A stretch of DNA of 35,394 nucleotides, from the NCBI GenBank assembly GCA_008638165.1, contig VTPL01000004.1:1-35394 (forward strand). Reading direction: 5' to 3'. The notes below the pieces were generated by a model. That model had not been told where the DNA came from. It did not search any database and saw only the letters and a program-made list of their open reading frames with translations. Position 1 is the first letter of the stretch. Each line of letters opens with the position of its first letter. Both the position numbers and the translations under genes were made by a program. This DNA is from Pelagibacteraceae bacterium (GTDB lineage: Bacteria; Pseudomonadota; Alphaproteobacteria; Pelagibacterales; Pelagibacteraceae). Positions 11,250 to 21,332 of the stretch are shown here, in pieces.

Positions 11250-12118
11250 TTATTTCTTGTTGCAATGTAATCTAAAGTATCAATCAGATTATAAGATTTA
11301 GAACCAAATTTACTTAATTTTTTATGCAAGTTGCTAATTAAATTATTTTTATATTTAATCGCATTTTTATAACCAAGTAAACTGATAAGAGTTGCTTTAC
11401 CTTGTTTTTCATCTTTTCTAGTTTTTTTTCCAGCTATAGATGCTTGGCCCATATAATCAATTAAATCATCGACAATCTGAAATAATAAGCCAATATCAGA
11501 ACCAATTTGATCAAACACTTTAATTAATTTACTGTCTTTTTTTTTTATTATTAGTGGTGCCATACAACAAAAGCTAAATAATTTACCAGTTTTCTTTATT
11601 TCCATTTGTAAAACCTTTTTTTTTGAAACTTTTTTATGTTCGTAACTTAAATCTAAGTACTGGCCACCAGCAATACCAAGGTGTCCGGAACATTCAGAAA
11701 TTTTTTTAATAAGATTAATTTTTATTGAATTATCTAATTTAAGTAACTTACTTGTTAAAATCTCAGATGACAAAGTCAAAAGTGAATTACCAGCCAACAC
11801 TGCTGTGGATTCACCAAATTTAATATGAACAGTTGGTTTTCCTCTCCTTAATTTATCATTATCCATACAGGGTAAATCATCATGAATTAGTGAATAAGAA
11901 TGAATGCATTCCACAGCTGATCCAACAATTATAAGTTTTTTATAATCAGCATCAAAAATTTTACCCACATCTACTAAAATCTTTGATCGTATTTTTTTTC
12001 CACCAGAAAATAATCCATAACTCATAGAGTTTAATAATGGTGATTTTACTTGTGTCTTAAAAAATTTTTTTAAAAACAAATCTGTATCCCTTGCAACTTT
12101 ATTTAGATTATTTTGCAT
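11246..12118 (-). CDS. ispA: Short-chain polyprenyl synthetase (farnesyl/geranylgeranyl diphosphate synthase family)
   Basis: 290 aa; [54 protein letters not shown] overlap with dxs. Confidence 0.9.
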   Translation of the reverse strand: MQNNLNKVARDTDLFLKKFFKTQVKSPLLNSMSYGLFSGGKKIRSKILVDVGKIFDADYKKLIIVGSAVECIHSYSLIHDDLPCMDNDKLRRGKPTVHIKFGESTAVLAGNSLLTLSSEILTSKLLKLDNSIKINLIKKISECSGHLGIAGGQYLDLSYEHKKVSKKKVLQMEIKKTGKLFSFCCMAPLIIKKKDSKLIKVFDQIGSDIGLLFQIVDDLIDYMGQASIAGKKTRKDEKQGKATLISLLGYKNAIKYKNNLISNLHKKLSKFGSKSYNLIDTLDYIATRNK

Positions 12119-12353
12119 TCTTTTTTTCTGATATCTCTATTATCTTTTCTTTTGTTTTAAGATTAATATTTTTTGAATTACTATGAAATTTTTTTTCTAT
12201 TAAATTATTTAATTTAATTAAATTTTGATAGGTATCAGTTTCAGTCTCAATATTTTCACATTTTTCCAAATAATCAATAATTCTGTTAGCTTCATTTGTT
12301 AACTCTTCAAGACTCATATTTTGATAATAGATTTGTTTATTTTCTTCTTTCAT
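12108..12353 (-). CDS. xseB: Exodeoxyribonuclease VII small subunit-like protein (divergent)
   Basis: 81 aa; MSLEELTNEANRIIDYLEK...LIKLNNLIEKK resembles the XseB helical pattern, and xseB-ispA-dxs is a common gene order. Assignment rests largely on synteny. Confidence 0.6.
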   Translation of the reverse strand: MKEENKQIYYQNMSLEELTNEANRIIDYLEKCENIETETDTYQNLIKLNNLIEKKFHSNSKNINLKTKEKIIEISEKKNAK

Positions 12354-12373
12354 ATATTAATTTCTGATAATAC

Positions 12374-13315
12374 ATGAAAAACAATCTTTCAAATATTAAA
12401 AAAGCAAAAAACATACTTGATCATCAAGATTGTGTGGCAGTGCCTACTGAAACTGTCTATGGTTTAGCGGCTAATGCTTATTCAGATAAAGCTGTAAAAA
12501 AAATTTTTAAATTAAAGAAAAGACCACAGAATAATCCATTAATAGTTCATTATCACAACATTGATGATTTAAAGAGAGATTGCGAGATAAACTCTGACTT
12601 CTTAAAACTTTATAAAAAATTTAGTCCTGGACCTATTACATATGTTTTAAATCTAAAAAAAACTTCAAAAATATCAAAGTTTGCAACTAATAATAAAAGT
12701 ACACTTGCTGTTAGATTTCCCAAACACAATTTAATGAAAAAACTTCTAAAATTACTAAAATATCCTCTTGCGGCTCCAAGTGCTAATTTATCTACCAAAG
12801 TTAGTTCTGTTTGTTTTCAAGATGTCAAAGATGATTTTGGTAATAAATTAAAATTTATTCTAGATGGTGGTAGAGCATCAGTCGGTGTTGAGTCAACTAT
12901 CATCTCGTTAGTAAATAAACCTCAAATATTAAGACTTGGAGGCTTAGAAGTTTCGTCTATTGAAAATTGTTTAAATAAGAAATTGCGTTTAAAATTAAAT
13001 TCAAAAAAAATTTCTTCCCCCGGTCAAATGAAATTACATTATTCACCTGGAATTCCCATTAGATTAAATATTAAAAAACCAAATAAAAATGAGGCATACT
13101 TATTGTTAAAAAAAAGAAATAATCTTAAAGATAATTATTATTATCTCTCTAATAAAGGCAATTTAAAAGAGGCAATAAAAAATCTATACAGAACACTAAG
13201 AAAAATAAAAAAAGACAACTTTAAATCACTGGCTGTTGAGAGAATAAAAAATCAAGGTTTGGGAAAAACTATTAATGATCGTTTATTGAGAGCATCAAAA
13301 TTTAATGCAAAATAA
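12374..13315 (+). CDS. Sua5/YrdC/YciO-type L-threonylcarbamoyladenylate synthase
   Basis: 313 aa; VAVPTETVYGLAANAYSDKAVKKIFKLKKRPQNNPLIVH, PGPITYVL, YPLAAPSANLS, SPGQMKLHYSPGIP (Sua5 C-terminal linker). Confidence 0.93.
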   Translation: MKNNLSNIKKAKNILDHQDCVAVPTETVYGLAANAYSDKAVKKIFKLKKRPQNNPLIVHYHNIDDLKRDCEINSDFLKLYKKFSPGPITYVLNLKKTSKISKFATNNKSTLAVRFPKHNLMKKLLKLLKYPLAAPSANLSTKVSSVCFQDVKDDFGNKLKFILDGGRASVGVESTIISLVNKPQILRLGGLEVSSIENCLNKKLRLKLNSKKISSPGQMKLHYSPGIPIRLNIKKPNKNEAYLLLKKRNNLKDNYYYLSNKGNLKEAIKNLYRTLRKIKKDNFKSLAVERIKNQGLGKTINDRLLRASKFNAK

Positions 13316-14036
13316 TCTACAAATAGACTCGTTAAGCAAATCCTATAATGGTGTTGAAGCGGTAGATAATATTTCTTTTGCTATTAAAAAAAATGAAATT
13401 ATTGGTTTGTTGGGACCTAATGGCTGTGGAAAAACAACAACTATTGGTATGATCTTGGGTTTGTTGAAACCTTCTAAAGGTCGAGTTTTAATAGACAATC
13501 AAGATATTGAAAAAAATAGAATTAATGTTTTAAAAAAAATTAATTTTATATCTCCATATATCGAGCTTCCAAAAAAACTTACAGTAAAACAAAATTTGTA
13601 TATTTATGGAAAACTATATGGTGTTGATAATTTAAATGAAAAAATAGATCATTTATGTGAAAAGCTTCGGCTAAATGAAATTTTATATAGTATAACTGGA
13701 GAATTATCTTCAGGCCAGAAAAATAGGGTCAGTTTAGCAAAGGCTATTATTAATGATCCAATTCTTCTTCTTTTAGATGAACCAACAGCATCTTTAGACC
13801 CTGAAACTGGAGACTTTGTTAGAGAGTTTTTGGAAAATTTTCAAAAAGAAAGGAGGGGCTCTATTTTACTTGCCTCTCATAATATGACTGAAGTTGAAAG
13901 ATTATGTTCTTCAGTGCTAATGATGAAAAAAGGTTCAATCATTGACTCTGGAAAACCAGAAGAATTAATTTTAAAGCATGGTAGAAAAAATTTAGAGGAA
14001 GTATTTTTAAAACTTACTAGAAAAAATGAACTTTAA
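13305..14036 (+). CDS. ABC transporter ATP-binding protein (ABC-2 type)
   Basis: 243 aa; Walker A GPNGCGKTTT, signature LSSGQKNRVSLAKA, Walker B ILLLLDEPTASLDP, H-loop ASHNM. Confidence 0.95.
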   Translation: MQNNLQIDSLSKSYNGVEAVDNISFAIKKNEIIGLLGPNGCGKTTTIGMILGLLKPSKGRVLIDNQDIEKNRINVLKKINFISPYIELPKKLTVKQNLYIYGKLYGVDNLNEKIDHLCEKLRLNEILYSITGELSSGQKNRVSLAKAIINDPILLLLDEPTASLDPETGDFVREFLENFQKERRGSILLASHNMTEVERLCSSVLMMKKGSIIDSGKPEELILKHGRKNLEEVFLKLTRKNEL

Positions 14037-14817
14037 CAGAATGTATGGTCTTTTTTTAAGACATTTTTATTTAATCAGAGGATCCTTTCCAAGAGTTCTT
14101 GATTTAATATATTGGCCATCCATACAAATAATTTTATGGGGGTTTATTTCTAAATTTTTTACTACTTATAGTGACTATTATAATAATACTGTTGGCATCA
14201 TACTGACTTGTGCGATTTTGTACGATTTTTTGTTCAGATCAAGTATTAGCTTTAATATGCTTTTTTTAGAAGAAATCTGGAGTAGAAATTTTACCAATCT
14301 TTTTATCTCTCCATTAAAAATTAAGGAAATTATTATTTCTTTGATATTTACTGCTTTAATAAGAACATTGATTGGGCTTGTTCCAGCAATTATTTTAACG
14401 TCACCATTATTTGGTATTTCAATTTTAACACTTGGTTTGCCTTTATTATTTTTATTTTTAAGTTTGTATATTTTCGGAATTACTCTTGGATTATTAGTGA
14501 GTTCTGGATTGTTAAGGTTTGGACCATCATTTGAAAATATTGCATGGTCTTCTCTTTTTTTATTAGCTCCTTTAGGATGCATCTATTATCCAATTGAAAT
14601 TTTACCAAATTTTTTTCAACTTTTAGCTAAAGGATTGCCATTAGTATATATCTTTGATGAGGCTCGAAATATTTTAATAAATGGAGTCGTGGATTATAAA
14701 AATCTATATTATGCTTATTTTTTAAATTTAATTTATTTGAGTTTAAGCATAATTATATTCTATATATCATTTAGCAAAGCTAGAGAAAAAGGTACTTTAA
14801 TAAATATGGGTGAGTGA
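14026..14817 (+). CDS. ABC-2 type transporter permease
   Basis: 263 aa multi-helix hydrophobic protein overlapping the ATPase gene by 11 nt; LLAPLGCIYYPIEILPNFFQLLAKGLPLVYIFDEARNIL. Confidence 0.88.
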   Translation: MNFNRMYGLFLRHFYLIRGSFPRVLDLIYWPSIQIILWGFISKFFTTYSDYYNNTVGIILTCAILYDFLFRSSISFNMLFLEEIWSRNFTNLFISPLKIKEIIISLIFTALIRTLIGLVPAIILTSPLFGISILTLGLPLLFLFLSLYIFGITLGLLVSSGLLRFGPSFENIAWSSLFLLAPLGCIYYPIEILPNFFQLLAKGLPLVYIFDEARNILINGVVDYKNLYYAYFLNLIYLSLSIIIFYISFSKAREKGTLINMGE

Positions 14818-14818
14818 A

Positions 14819-14895
14819 TGGCGCGCCTGCTAGGAGTCGAACCCAGAACCTCCTGATCCGAAGTCAGGCGCTCTATCCAGTTGAGCTACAAGCGC
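14819..14895 (-). tRNA. tRNA-Arg (anticodon UCG), CCA encoded
   Basis: Reverse complement GCGCTTGTAGCTCAACTGGATAGAGCGCCTGACTTCGGATCAGGAGGTTCTGGGTTCGACTCCTAGCAGGCGCGCCA; acceptor GCGCTTG/CAGGCGC, anticodon arm CCTGA-CTTCGGA-TCAGG, T-loop GGTTCGACTCC. Confidence 0.97.
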
Positions 14896-14918
14896 ATATA
14901 ATAGTAATATAGTATTTT

Positions 14919-15896
14919 ATGGAAAAAAAAATAAGTTTAATTGTTGGTGAAGAGGATCAAAATACTAGAGTTGACACTTTTATTAACAAGCATAACAAAG
15001 AAATTAGTAGAACTAGAATAAAAAATTTAATTTTAGATAAAAATTTAAAGATTAATAATCAAATTGTAGAAGATCCCTCTAAAAAATTATTGCTAAATGA
15101 TAATGTTTTTATTCAGGTCCCCGAGCCTAAAAAAACTTCTCTAAAACCCTTCAAATATAATCTTAATATAATTTATGAAGATGATGACTTAATGGTAATT
15201 AACAAACCAGCTGGAATAGTTATGCATCCTGGGGCCGGGAATTATGATAATACAATAGTCAATGCTCTCATAAGTTATGATAAAAAACTATCCACTAGTA
15301 TTGGAGATGAGCTTAGACCAGGAATTGTTCATCGGATTGACAAAAATACCTCTGGATTAGTAGTCATTGCAAAAAATAACCCTACACATGAAAATTTATC
15401 TAATCAATTTAACAAACATACAATTTTAAGATCATATCAATTGCTTATTTGGGGAAAATTAAGACCAAGTGTAGGTAGAATTGAAACTTTTATTACAAGA
15501 AGTTCAAAAAATCGGCAAATGATGGAAGCCAGTCAAACAAAAGGTAAAAAAGCAATAACCAATTATGAAACTTTGGAGGTTTTCGAAAATAAAAATACGC
15601 CGACACTAACATTATTAGAATGTAAATTAGAAACAGGCAGAACACATCAAATAAGGGTTCATATGAATTATTTAGGAAACAGCATTGTTGGTGATGATAA
15701 GTACAAAAAAAAATTCAAAAAAATTAAAGATATTGATGAAGATTTGAACAATCTATTAATTGGACTGGATAGACAGTTCTTACATGCGAAAACACTAGGT
15801 TTTTACCACCCTCAAAAAAAAGAGGAGATGATTTTTACCTCAAACTTGCCACATGAGCTTGATATTATCTTAAAAAAATTAAGAAAAACTAAATAA
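14919..15896 (+). CDS. rluD: RluA/RluD family 23S rRNA pseudouridine synthase
   Basis: 325 aa; N-terminal S4-like RIKNLILDKNLKINN, VINKPAGIVMHPGAGNYDNTIVNALI, RPGIVHRIDKNTSGLVVIAKN, LETGRTHQIRVHMNYLGNSIVGDDKY. Next to rpoH. Confidence 0.93.
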   Translation: MEKKISLIVGEEDQNTRVDTFINKHNKEISRTRIKNLILDKNLKINNQIVEDPSKKLLLNDNVFIQVPEPKKTSLKPFKYNLNIIYEDDDLMVINKPAGIVMHPGAGNYDNTIVNALISYDKKLSTSIGDELRPGIVHRIDKNTSGLVVIAKNNPTHENLSNQFNKHTILRSYQLLIWGKLRPSVGRIETFITRSSKNRQMMEASQTKGKKAITNYETLEVFENKNTPTLTLLECKLETGRTHQIRVHMNYLGNSIVGDDKYKKKFKKIKDIDEDLNNLLIGLDRQFLHAKTLGFYHPQKKEEMIFTSNLPHELDIILKKLRKTK

Positions 15897-15934
15897 TTAA
15901 ATTATTGAAATAATTGAATATTTAATTACATAAA

Positions 15935-16834
15935 GTGTCGATGAATATAGCTATGAATAACAACTTGCCAATTTTAAGTAATGAGGGTGGATTATCTGCA
16001 TATTTAGATCAGATAAAAAAATTTCCTATGCTGGATGCTGAAGAAGAGTACATGCTAGCAAAAAATTGGAAAACAACCGGCAATATTAAAGCTGCTGAAA
16101 AACTTGTTACTAGTCATCTTAGATTAGTTGCAAAAATAGCAATGGGCTATAGAGGTTATGGGTTACCTGTTAATGAAATGATTTCTGAAGGAAACGTTGG
16201 ATTAATGCAGGCTGTTAAAAAATTTGAACCTGAAAAGGGTTTTAGACTTGCAACATATGCAATGTGGTGGATAAAAGCTTCAATACAAGAATATATTTTG
16301 AGATCATGGAGCTTGGTAAAAATAGGTACTACTACCGCTCAAAAAAAACTTTTTTTTAATTTGAAAAAGCTCAAAAACCAAATTGCTCCTCAATCTGAGG
16401 GTGATCTTAGAGATGAGCATGTAAACGAAATAGCCAACAAACTTGACGTCAGTAAAGACGAGGTTGTTTCAATGAATAGAAGACTTTCTGGTAAAGAGTT
16501 TTCCCTAAATGCTCAAGTTGGAGAAGATGGAGATGAATGGCAAGATTGGCTTGTAGATAAAGAATTAGATCATGATCTAAAATTTGCTCATCAAGAAGAG
16601 ATGGAGCAAAGAAAGGATCTACTCAAAAATTCAATAAAAGTTTTAAATCAAAGAGAGAAGGAAATTCTTTATTCTAGAAGATTAAACGATAATCCAACTA
16701 CCTTGGAAGACTTGAGTAAAAAGTACAAGGTAAGTAGAGAAAGAGTAAGACAGATCGAGAATAAAGCTTTTGAAAAATTACAAAAGCATATGCTTTTATT
16801 AGCAAAGTCTAAAAATCTTTTACCAGCAAATTAA
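15935..16834 (+). CDS. rpoH: RNA polymerase sigma-32 factor
   Basis: 299 aa; [89 protein letters not shown] (RpoH box) and a C-terminal region 4 HTH. Confidence 0.97.
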   Translation: MSMNIAMNNNLPILSNEGGLSAYLDQIKKFPMLDAEEEYMLAKNWKTTGNIKAAEKLVTSHLRLVAKIAMGYRGYGLPVNEMISEGNVGLMQAVKKFEPEKGFRLATYAMWWIKASIQEYILRSWSLVKIGTTTAQKKLFFNLKKLKNQIAPQSEGDLRDEHVNEIANKLDVSKDEVVSMNRRLSGKEFSLNAQVGEDGDEWQDWLVDKELDHDLKFAHQEEMEQRKDLLKNSIKVLNQREKEILYSRRLNDNPTTLEDLSKKYKVSRERVRQIENKAFEKLQKHMLLLAKSKNLLPAN

Positions 16835-18123
16835 ACCTCAAAAGGGTTTTCAACTAGTATAGTATCTTCCCTCTCTGGACTTGTTGATATACTGGATATT
16901 TTTGCTCCAATAAAATCTTCAATTGCAAAAATATATTTTTTTGCATTATCTGGTAAATCATTAATATTTTTAATCCCATTAGTAGATGTTTTCCATCCTG
17001 GAAAAGTTTTATAAATAGGTTTAATTTTTAATTGATCTTCGACAGCTGCGGGCAGATAGTCAATTTTTTTTCCATTTAAATCGTACTCCACACAAATTTT
17101 AATTTCCTCTAATTCATCTAATACATCCAGTTTAGTAAGTGCTATTCCATCAATACCTGAAATTTTTATAGTTTGTCTAACTAATACTCCGTCAAACCAA
17201 CCACACCTTCTTTTTCGGCTTGTAACTGTTCCAAATTCTTTACCTCTTGTTCCTAACAGTTCCCCTACTTCATCTACTAGCTCCGTTGGAAATGGCCCTT
17301 CTCCTACTCTAGTTGTGTAAGCTTTTGTGATACCCAAAACATAATTAATTGAGTTAGGTCCGCAGCCAGTACCTGTAGCCGCACTAGAGGCAACTGTATT
17401 TGATGAAGTAACAAAAGGGTATGTGCCATGGTCAACATCAAGCAAAATGCCCTGTGCACCTTCAAATAAAATTCTTTTTTTTTGTTTTTTAAACTGATCT
17501 ATCTTTAACCAAACAGGTTGCGAAAATTTTAATATTTCTGGTGCTATTTTTAACAAATCTTTTTTTAATTGATCTTTTTCAAAAATTTTTTTTCCTAAAC
17601 CTTTTCTGATCGCGTTATGGTGCAATAAAACTGTTTCTAATCTTTGATCCAAGTTATTTTCAGACCTTAAATCCATAACACGAATTGAACGTCTACCTAC
17701 TTTGTCTTCATATGCAGGACCAATGCCTCTCCGAGTAGTTCCAATTTTACCTTTCCCAGCAGCATCTTCTCTTATTTCATCCATCTCTCTATGAAATGGT
17801 AGAATTAGATTTGCTGCTTCAGATATCATTAGATTTTCAGGGCTAACCTCTACTCCCTTTTCTCTAATCTCTTTTATTTCATCTAGAAGAGCCCATGGGT
17901 CCACAACTACCCCATTTCCAATAACTGAAATTTTATTTTTTCTAACTATACCAGAAGGCAAAAGTCGAAGCTTATATGTCACTCCATCAATGACCAAAGT
18001 ATGACCGGCGTTATGACCACCTTGAAACCTAATCACTACATCAGCTTGTTCTGACAGCCAGTCGACTATTTTCCCCTTACCTTCATCTCCCCACTGTGAA
18101 CCAACAACTACAATATTTTTCAT
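16831..18123 (-). CDS. purA: Adenylosuccinate synthetase
   Basis: 430 aa; [86 protein letters not shown]. Confidence 0.98.
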   Translation of the reverse strand: MKNIVVVGSQWGDEGKGKIVDWLSEQADVVIRFQGGHNAGHTLVIDGVTYKLRLLPSGIVRKNKISVIGNGVVVDPWALLDEIKEIREKGVEVSPENLMISEAANLILPFHREMDEIREDAAGKGKIGTTRRGIGPAYEDKVGRRSIRVMDLRSENNLDQRLETVLLHHNAIRKGLGKKIFEKDQLKKDLLKIAPEILKFSQPVWLKIDQFKKQKKRILFEGAQGILLDVDHGTYPFVTSSNTVASSAATGTGCGPNSINYVLGITKAYTTRVGEGPFPTELVDEVGELLGTRGKEFGTVTSRKRRCGWFDGVLVRQTIKISGIDGIALTKLDVLDELEEIKICVEYDLNGKKIDYLPAAVEDQLKIKPIYKTFPGWKTSTNGIKNINDLPDNAKKYIFAIEDFIGAKISSISTSPEREDTILVENPFEV

Positions 18124-18935
18124 TACTTATAATTTCTGTTTAACTCAATTGAATTTAGGTGGTTTATTGGACCATTACCTTTTCCAAATTTTGGGTTTGT
18201 TAATATTGCAGAATTTACATATTTAATTCCTAGCTCACAAGATTTCTTTAGATCTTTTCCACATGAGAAAAAGGAAGTAATGGCGGTTGATAATGTGCAG
18301 CCAGTACCATGGGTATTTAAAGTTTTTATTCTTTTGCTATTAAATATTTTAATTTCTCTTTTATTTACATAAATATCATGAACTTTTTTAGAGTTTAAGT
18401 GACCTCCTTTAATAAGAATATTTGCTGCACCAGCTTCTATTAGTTTGTTAGCTGCAAATATCATATCTTCTTTAGAGTTAATTTTTACGCCTGTTAAGAT
18501 TTCTGCTTCAGGAATATTAGGTGTTATGAGAAAAACTTTTTTTAAAAGCTTTTTTTTCATTAATTTAATAGCTTCATCGCTTATTAATTTTGCACCACCT
18601 TTAGCAACCATTACTGGATCTAGGATAATTTTTTTTGTTTTTATTTTTTTTAATGAAAGAATAACTTTATTTATAACCTGAGATGAATGAAGCATGCCAA
18701 TTTTTACAGCATCAGGCTGAATATCTTTTACTGTGTAGATAATTTGATTATAAATTTCATTGGGCACAATTGGCACTACTGATTTTACACCTTTGGTATT
18801 TTGAACTGTAACGGCGGTTATTGCTGTCATTGCAAAAGAACCTAAACAAGTTGCTGTTTTGATATCTGCTTGTATGCCAGCCCCACCAGAAGAATCTGAG
18901 CCTGCTATAATTAGAATTTTGGATTTTATTTTCAA
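18123..18935 (-). CDS. thiD: Hydroxymethylpyrimidine/phosphomethylpyrimidine kinase
   Basis: 270 aa; [72 protein letters not shown]. Confidence 0.95.
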   Translation of the reverse strand: MKIKSKILIIAGSDSSGGAGIQADIKTATCLGSFAMTAITAVTVQNTKGVKSVVPIVPNEIYNQIIYTVKDIQPDAVKIGMLHSSQVINKVILSLKKIKTKKIILDPVMVAKGGAKLISDEAIKLMKKKLLKKVFLITPNIPEAEILTGVKINSKEDMIFAANKLIEAGAANILIKGGHLNSKKVHDIYVNKREIKIFNSKRIKTLNTHGTGCTLSTAITSFFSCGKDLKKSCELGIKYVNSAILTNPKFGKGNGPINHLNSIELNRNYK

Positions 18936-20261
18936 TTATAAAAGTTTTTGAGTTATTTTTTTTAAAACTATTTTCAAAAGATTAATATTATCACTCTCAC
19001 CCATCACTCTTATTAAAGGTTCTGTTCCTGATTTTCGCACTAGAATTCTACCTTGGCCTTTAATTTTTTCTTTAGATAATCTAATTAATTTTTTAATTTT
19101 TGGATCATTAAGTATATTTTCTTTTTTACATTTAACATTTTCTAAAATTTGAGGTGTTTTTTTAAAAACATTAAAAAAAGTACTAGCTTTCATTTTTCCA
19201 TTTAATGCTTTAACTGCTTCAAGTGCGACCAACAGGCCATCACCTGTTGTGGCATATTTACCAAGAATAATATGTCCAGACTGTTCACCACCTAAATTAA
19301 ATTTATATTTTTGCATAAGCTCTTTTACATATTTGTCTCCAACATTAGCTCTAATAAATTTAATTTTTTTCTGTTTAAAAAATTTTTCTAATCCATAATT
19401 AGACATTAATGTGCCAACAACTCCCCCTTTTAAGATTTTCTTTTTTTTCCACTGCATTGCAATTGCTGCTATAATCTGATCACCATCAATAATTGTCCCT
19501 TTTTCATCACACATAATTATTCTGTCAGCATCTCCATCAAAAGATATTCCAAGATCGGCCTTATATTGTTTAACTTTTTTTTGAAGGATTTGGGGGTACG
19601 TTGAACCACAATTTTTATTAATATTAAAACCATTTGGTTTGTCCCCAATTAAAATAATTTTAGCTTTTAATGATCTAAATAATTGTGGAGCAGCTTTGTA
19701 ACTAGCGCCATTTGCACAATCAATTACTATTTTTAAATTTTTAAGATTTACTTTTTTATTAATTCTTTTTTTTATTATTCTAATGTAATTATCTGTACCT
19801 GATTCTAATCTCTTTACTCTACCAAGAAGAGTATTAGCAGTGAGGTGTTTTTTAATATCTTCATCAATTAATTTTTCTATTTTATTTTCGATTTTATTAG
19901 AAAGTTTTAATCCATCAGGACCAAATAATTTTAATCCATTATCATAAAACTGATTATGAGAAGCTGTTATCATTATACCTAAATTTGCATTCATAGATTT
20001 TGTTAACATTGCTAATGCATTTGTTGGCATAGGACCCATTGTAAAAACATGCATACCTGCTGATGTTAAGCCGGAAACTAATGCTGGCTCTAGTGTGTAG
20101 CCTGATAATCTTGTATCTTTTGCAATAATAGCTGTTTGTTTTTTTTTCTTTAAATTTGTAAAATATTTTCCTGCAGCTAAACCAAATTTAAAAAACATAT
20201 CTCCATTAATATGTTTGCTGTTAACTCTTCCTCTAATGCCATCTGTGCCAAAATATTTCAT
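18936..20261 (-). CDS. glmM: Phosphoglucosamine mutase
   Basis: 441 aa; KYFGTDGIRGRVN, IMITASHNQFYDNGLKLFGPDG, GISFDGDADRIIMCDEKG, RILVRKSGTEPLIRVMGE. Confidence 0.96.
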   Translation of the reverse strand: MKYFGTDGIRGRVNSKHINGDMFFKFGLAAGKYFTNLKKKKQTAIIAKDTRLSGYTLEPALVSGLTSAGMHVFTMGPMPTNALAMLTKSMNANLGIMITASHNQFYDNGLKLFGPDGLKLSNKIENKIEKLIDEDIKKHLTANTLLGRVKRLESGTDNYIRIIKKRINKKVNLKNLKIVIDCANGASYKAAPQLFRSLKAKIILIGDKPNGFNINKNCGSTYPQILQKKVKQYKADLGISFDGDADRIIMCDEKGTIIDGDQIIAAIAMQWKKKKILKGGVVGTLMSNYGLEKFFKQKKIKFIRANVGDKYVKELMQKYKFNLGGEQSGHIILGKYATTGDGLLVALEAVKALNGKMKASTFFNVFKKTPQILENVKCKKENILNDPKIKKLIRLSKEKIKGQGRILVRKSGTEPLIRVMGESDNINLLKIVLKKITQKLL

Positions 20262-20267
20262 TTTTAT

Positions 20268-21326
20268 TTATTTAATTAATTCCTGATATACTATTAAACC
20301 TTGCTTTATTTCATTTACATCATGAACTCGTAATATTTGGATTCCTTGTTTAAACGCAAATATTCCAGAGCCTAACGTTCCACCTAATCTATAATCACTA
20401 TCATTATTTTTTGAAATTTCTCTAATAAATCTTTTTCTAGAAATTCCAAGTAAAATTGGAAATCCCAAAGTATGATATAATGAAATATTCTTTAGTATTT
20501 TTAAGTTGTGATTTAAATTTTTTCCAAAACCAATACCTGGATCTAATATTATCTTATCATGTGTTATACCTGATTTTCTTAAATGATTTATTTTTTGTTC
20601 AAAAAAATCATAAATATCTAATAAAACATTTTTATATTTTGGATTTATTTGCATAGTCTCCGGATCATCTAATGAGTGCTGCAAAACAAAAGGTGCATTT
20701 GTTTGCTTCAGTACATTGATAGTATCTTTGTCATAATTAAGTCCAGAGACATCATTTACAATCTTTACACCTAATGACAAACTTTTTTTCATAATTGAGG
20801 ATTTACGTGTATCTATAGAAACAAGATTATTTTTTTTAATCTTTTTAATTTTTTTTAAAACTTTATGTATTCTGTTCCACTCTGTATTTTCACTAATCGG
20901 TTTTGAGCCAGGCTTTGTGGACTCTCCACCGATATCAACGATGCTTGCACCATCTTCAAACAATTTTAACATTTGATTATAAGCTTTTTGCTCACTTGTG
21001 TATTTTCCACCATCAGAAAAACTGTCTGGCGTAATGTTTAATACTCCCATCAAATGAGTTTTATTATTTAAGTCTAAATTTAAAAAATTTTTAACTTTTC
21101 TTGTAATTTTTAAAATATCTTTTTTAACTTTTATCTTTATACTTTTTGGTAATTTATGAATTTTACTTATTGATATCTTTTTTACATTTTCTCTTGAAAT
21201 GATCTCAACATGATCAAAAGAAATGTCTTGTCTGTTGTTTAAAGGTAATGATTGCTTTAATTTTATTTTTTTTTTTGAAATTTCACCATAATAGAAATTA
21301 CACGCTCTTGTGTAATATCTATTCAT
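20268..21326 (-). CDS. folP: Dihydropteroate synthase
   Basis: 352 aa; THLMGVLNITPDSFSDGGKYTSE, IVDIGGESTKPGSKPISE, ILDPGIGFGKN; N-terminal extension of about 90 aa. Confidence 0.95.
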   Translation of the reverse strand: MNRYYTRACNFYYGEISKKKIKLKQSLPLNNRQDISFDHVEIISRENVKKISISKIHKLPKSIKIKVKKDILKITRKVKNFLNLDLNNKTHLMGVLNITPDSFSDGGKYTSEQKAYNQMLKLFEDGASIVDIGGESTKPGSKPISENTEWNRIHKVLKKIKKIKKNNLVSIDTRKSSIMKKSLSLGVKIVNDVSGLNYDKDTINVLKQTNAPFVLQHSLDDPETMQINPKYKNVLLDIYDFFEQKINHLRKSGITHDKIILDPGIGFGKNLNHNLKILKNISLYHTLGFPILLGISRKRFIREISKNNDSDYRLGGTLGSGIFAFKQGIQILRVHDVNEIKQGLIVYQELIK

Positions 21327-21332
21327 AAAACT

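Noticed and set aside
6580-12118. Two polyprenyl synthases (6580-7593 and 11246-12118) as a possible recent duplication
   Set aside because: They belong to distinct long-chain (quinone tail) and short-chain (FPP/GGPP) classes, both normally present.
14178-14582. Minus-strand 134-aa ORF antisense to the ABC permease
   Set aside because: Fully within a well-supported permease gene; Lys/Asn/Ile-rich shadow translation.
20456-20656. Plus-strand 66-aa ORF inside folP
   Set aside because: Shadow ORF with no domain; folP motifs are on the opposite strand.
21060-21326. Unusual ~90-aa N-terminal extension of dihydropteroate synthase
   Set aside because: Comparable N-terminal extensions occur in other alphaproteobacterial FolP proteins, so not reported as novel.
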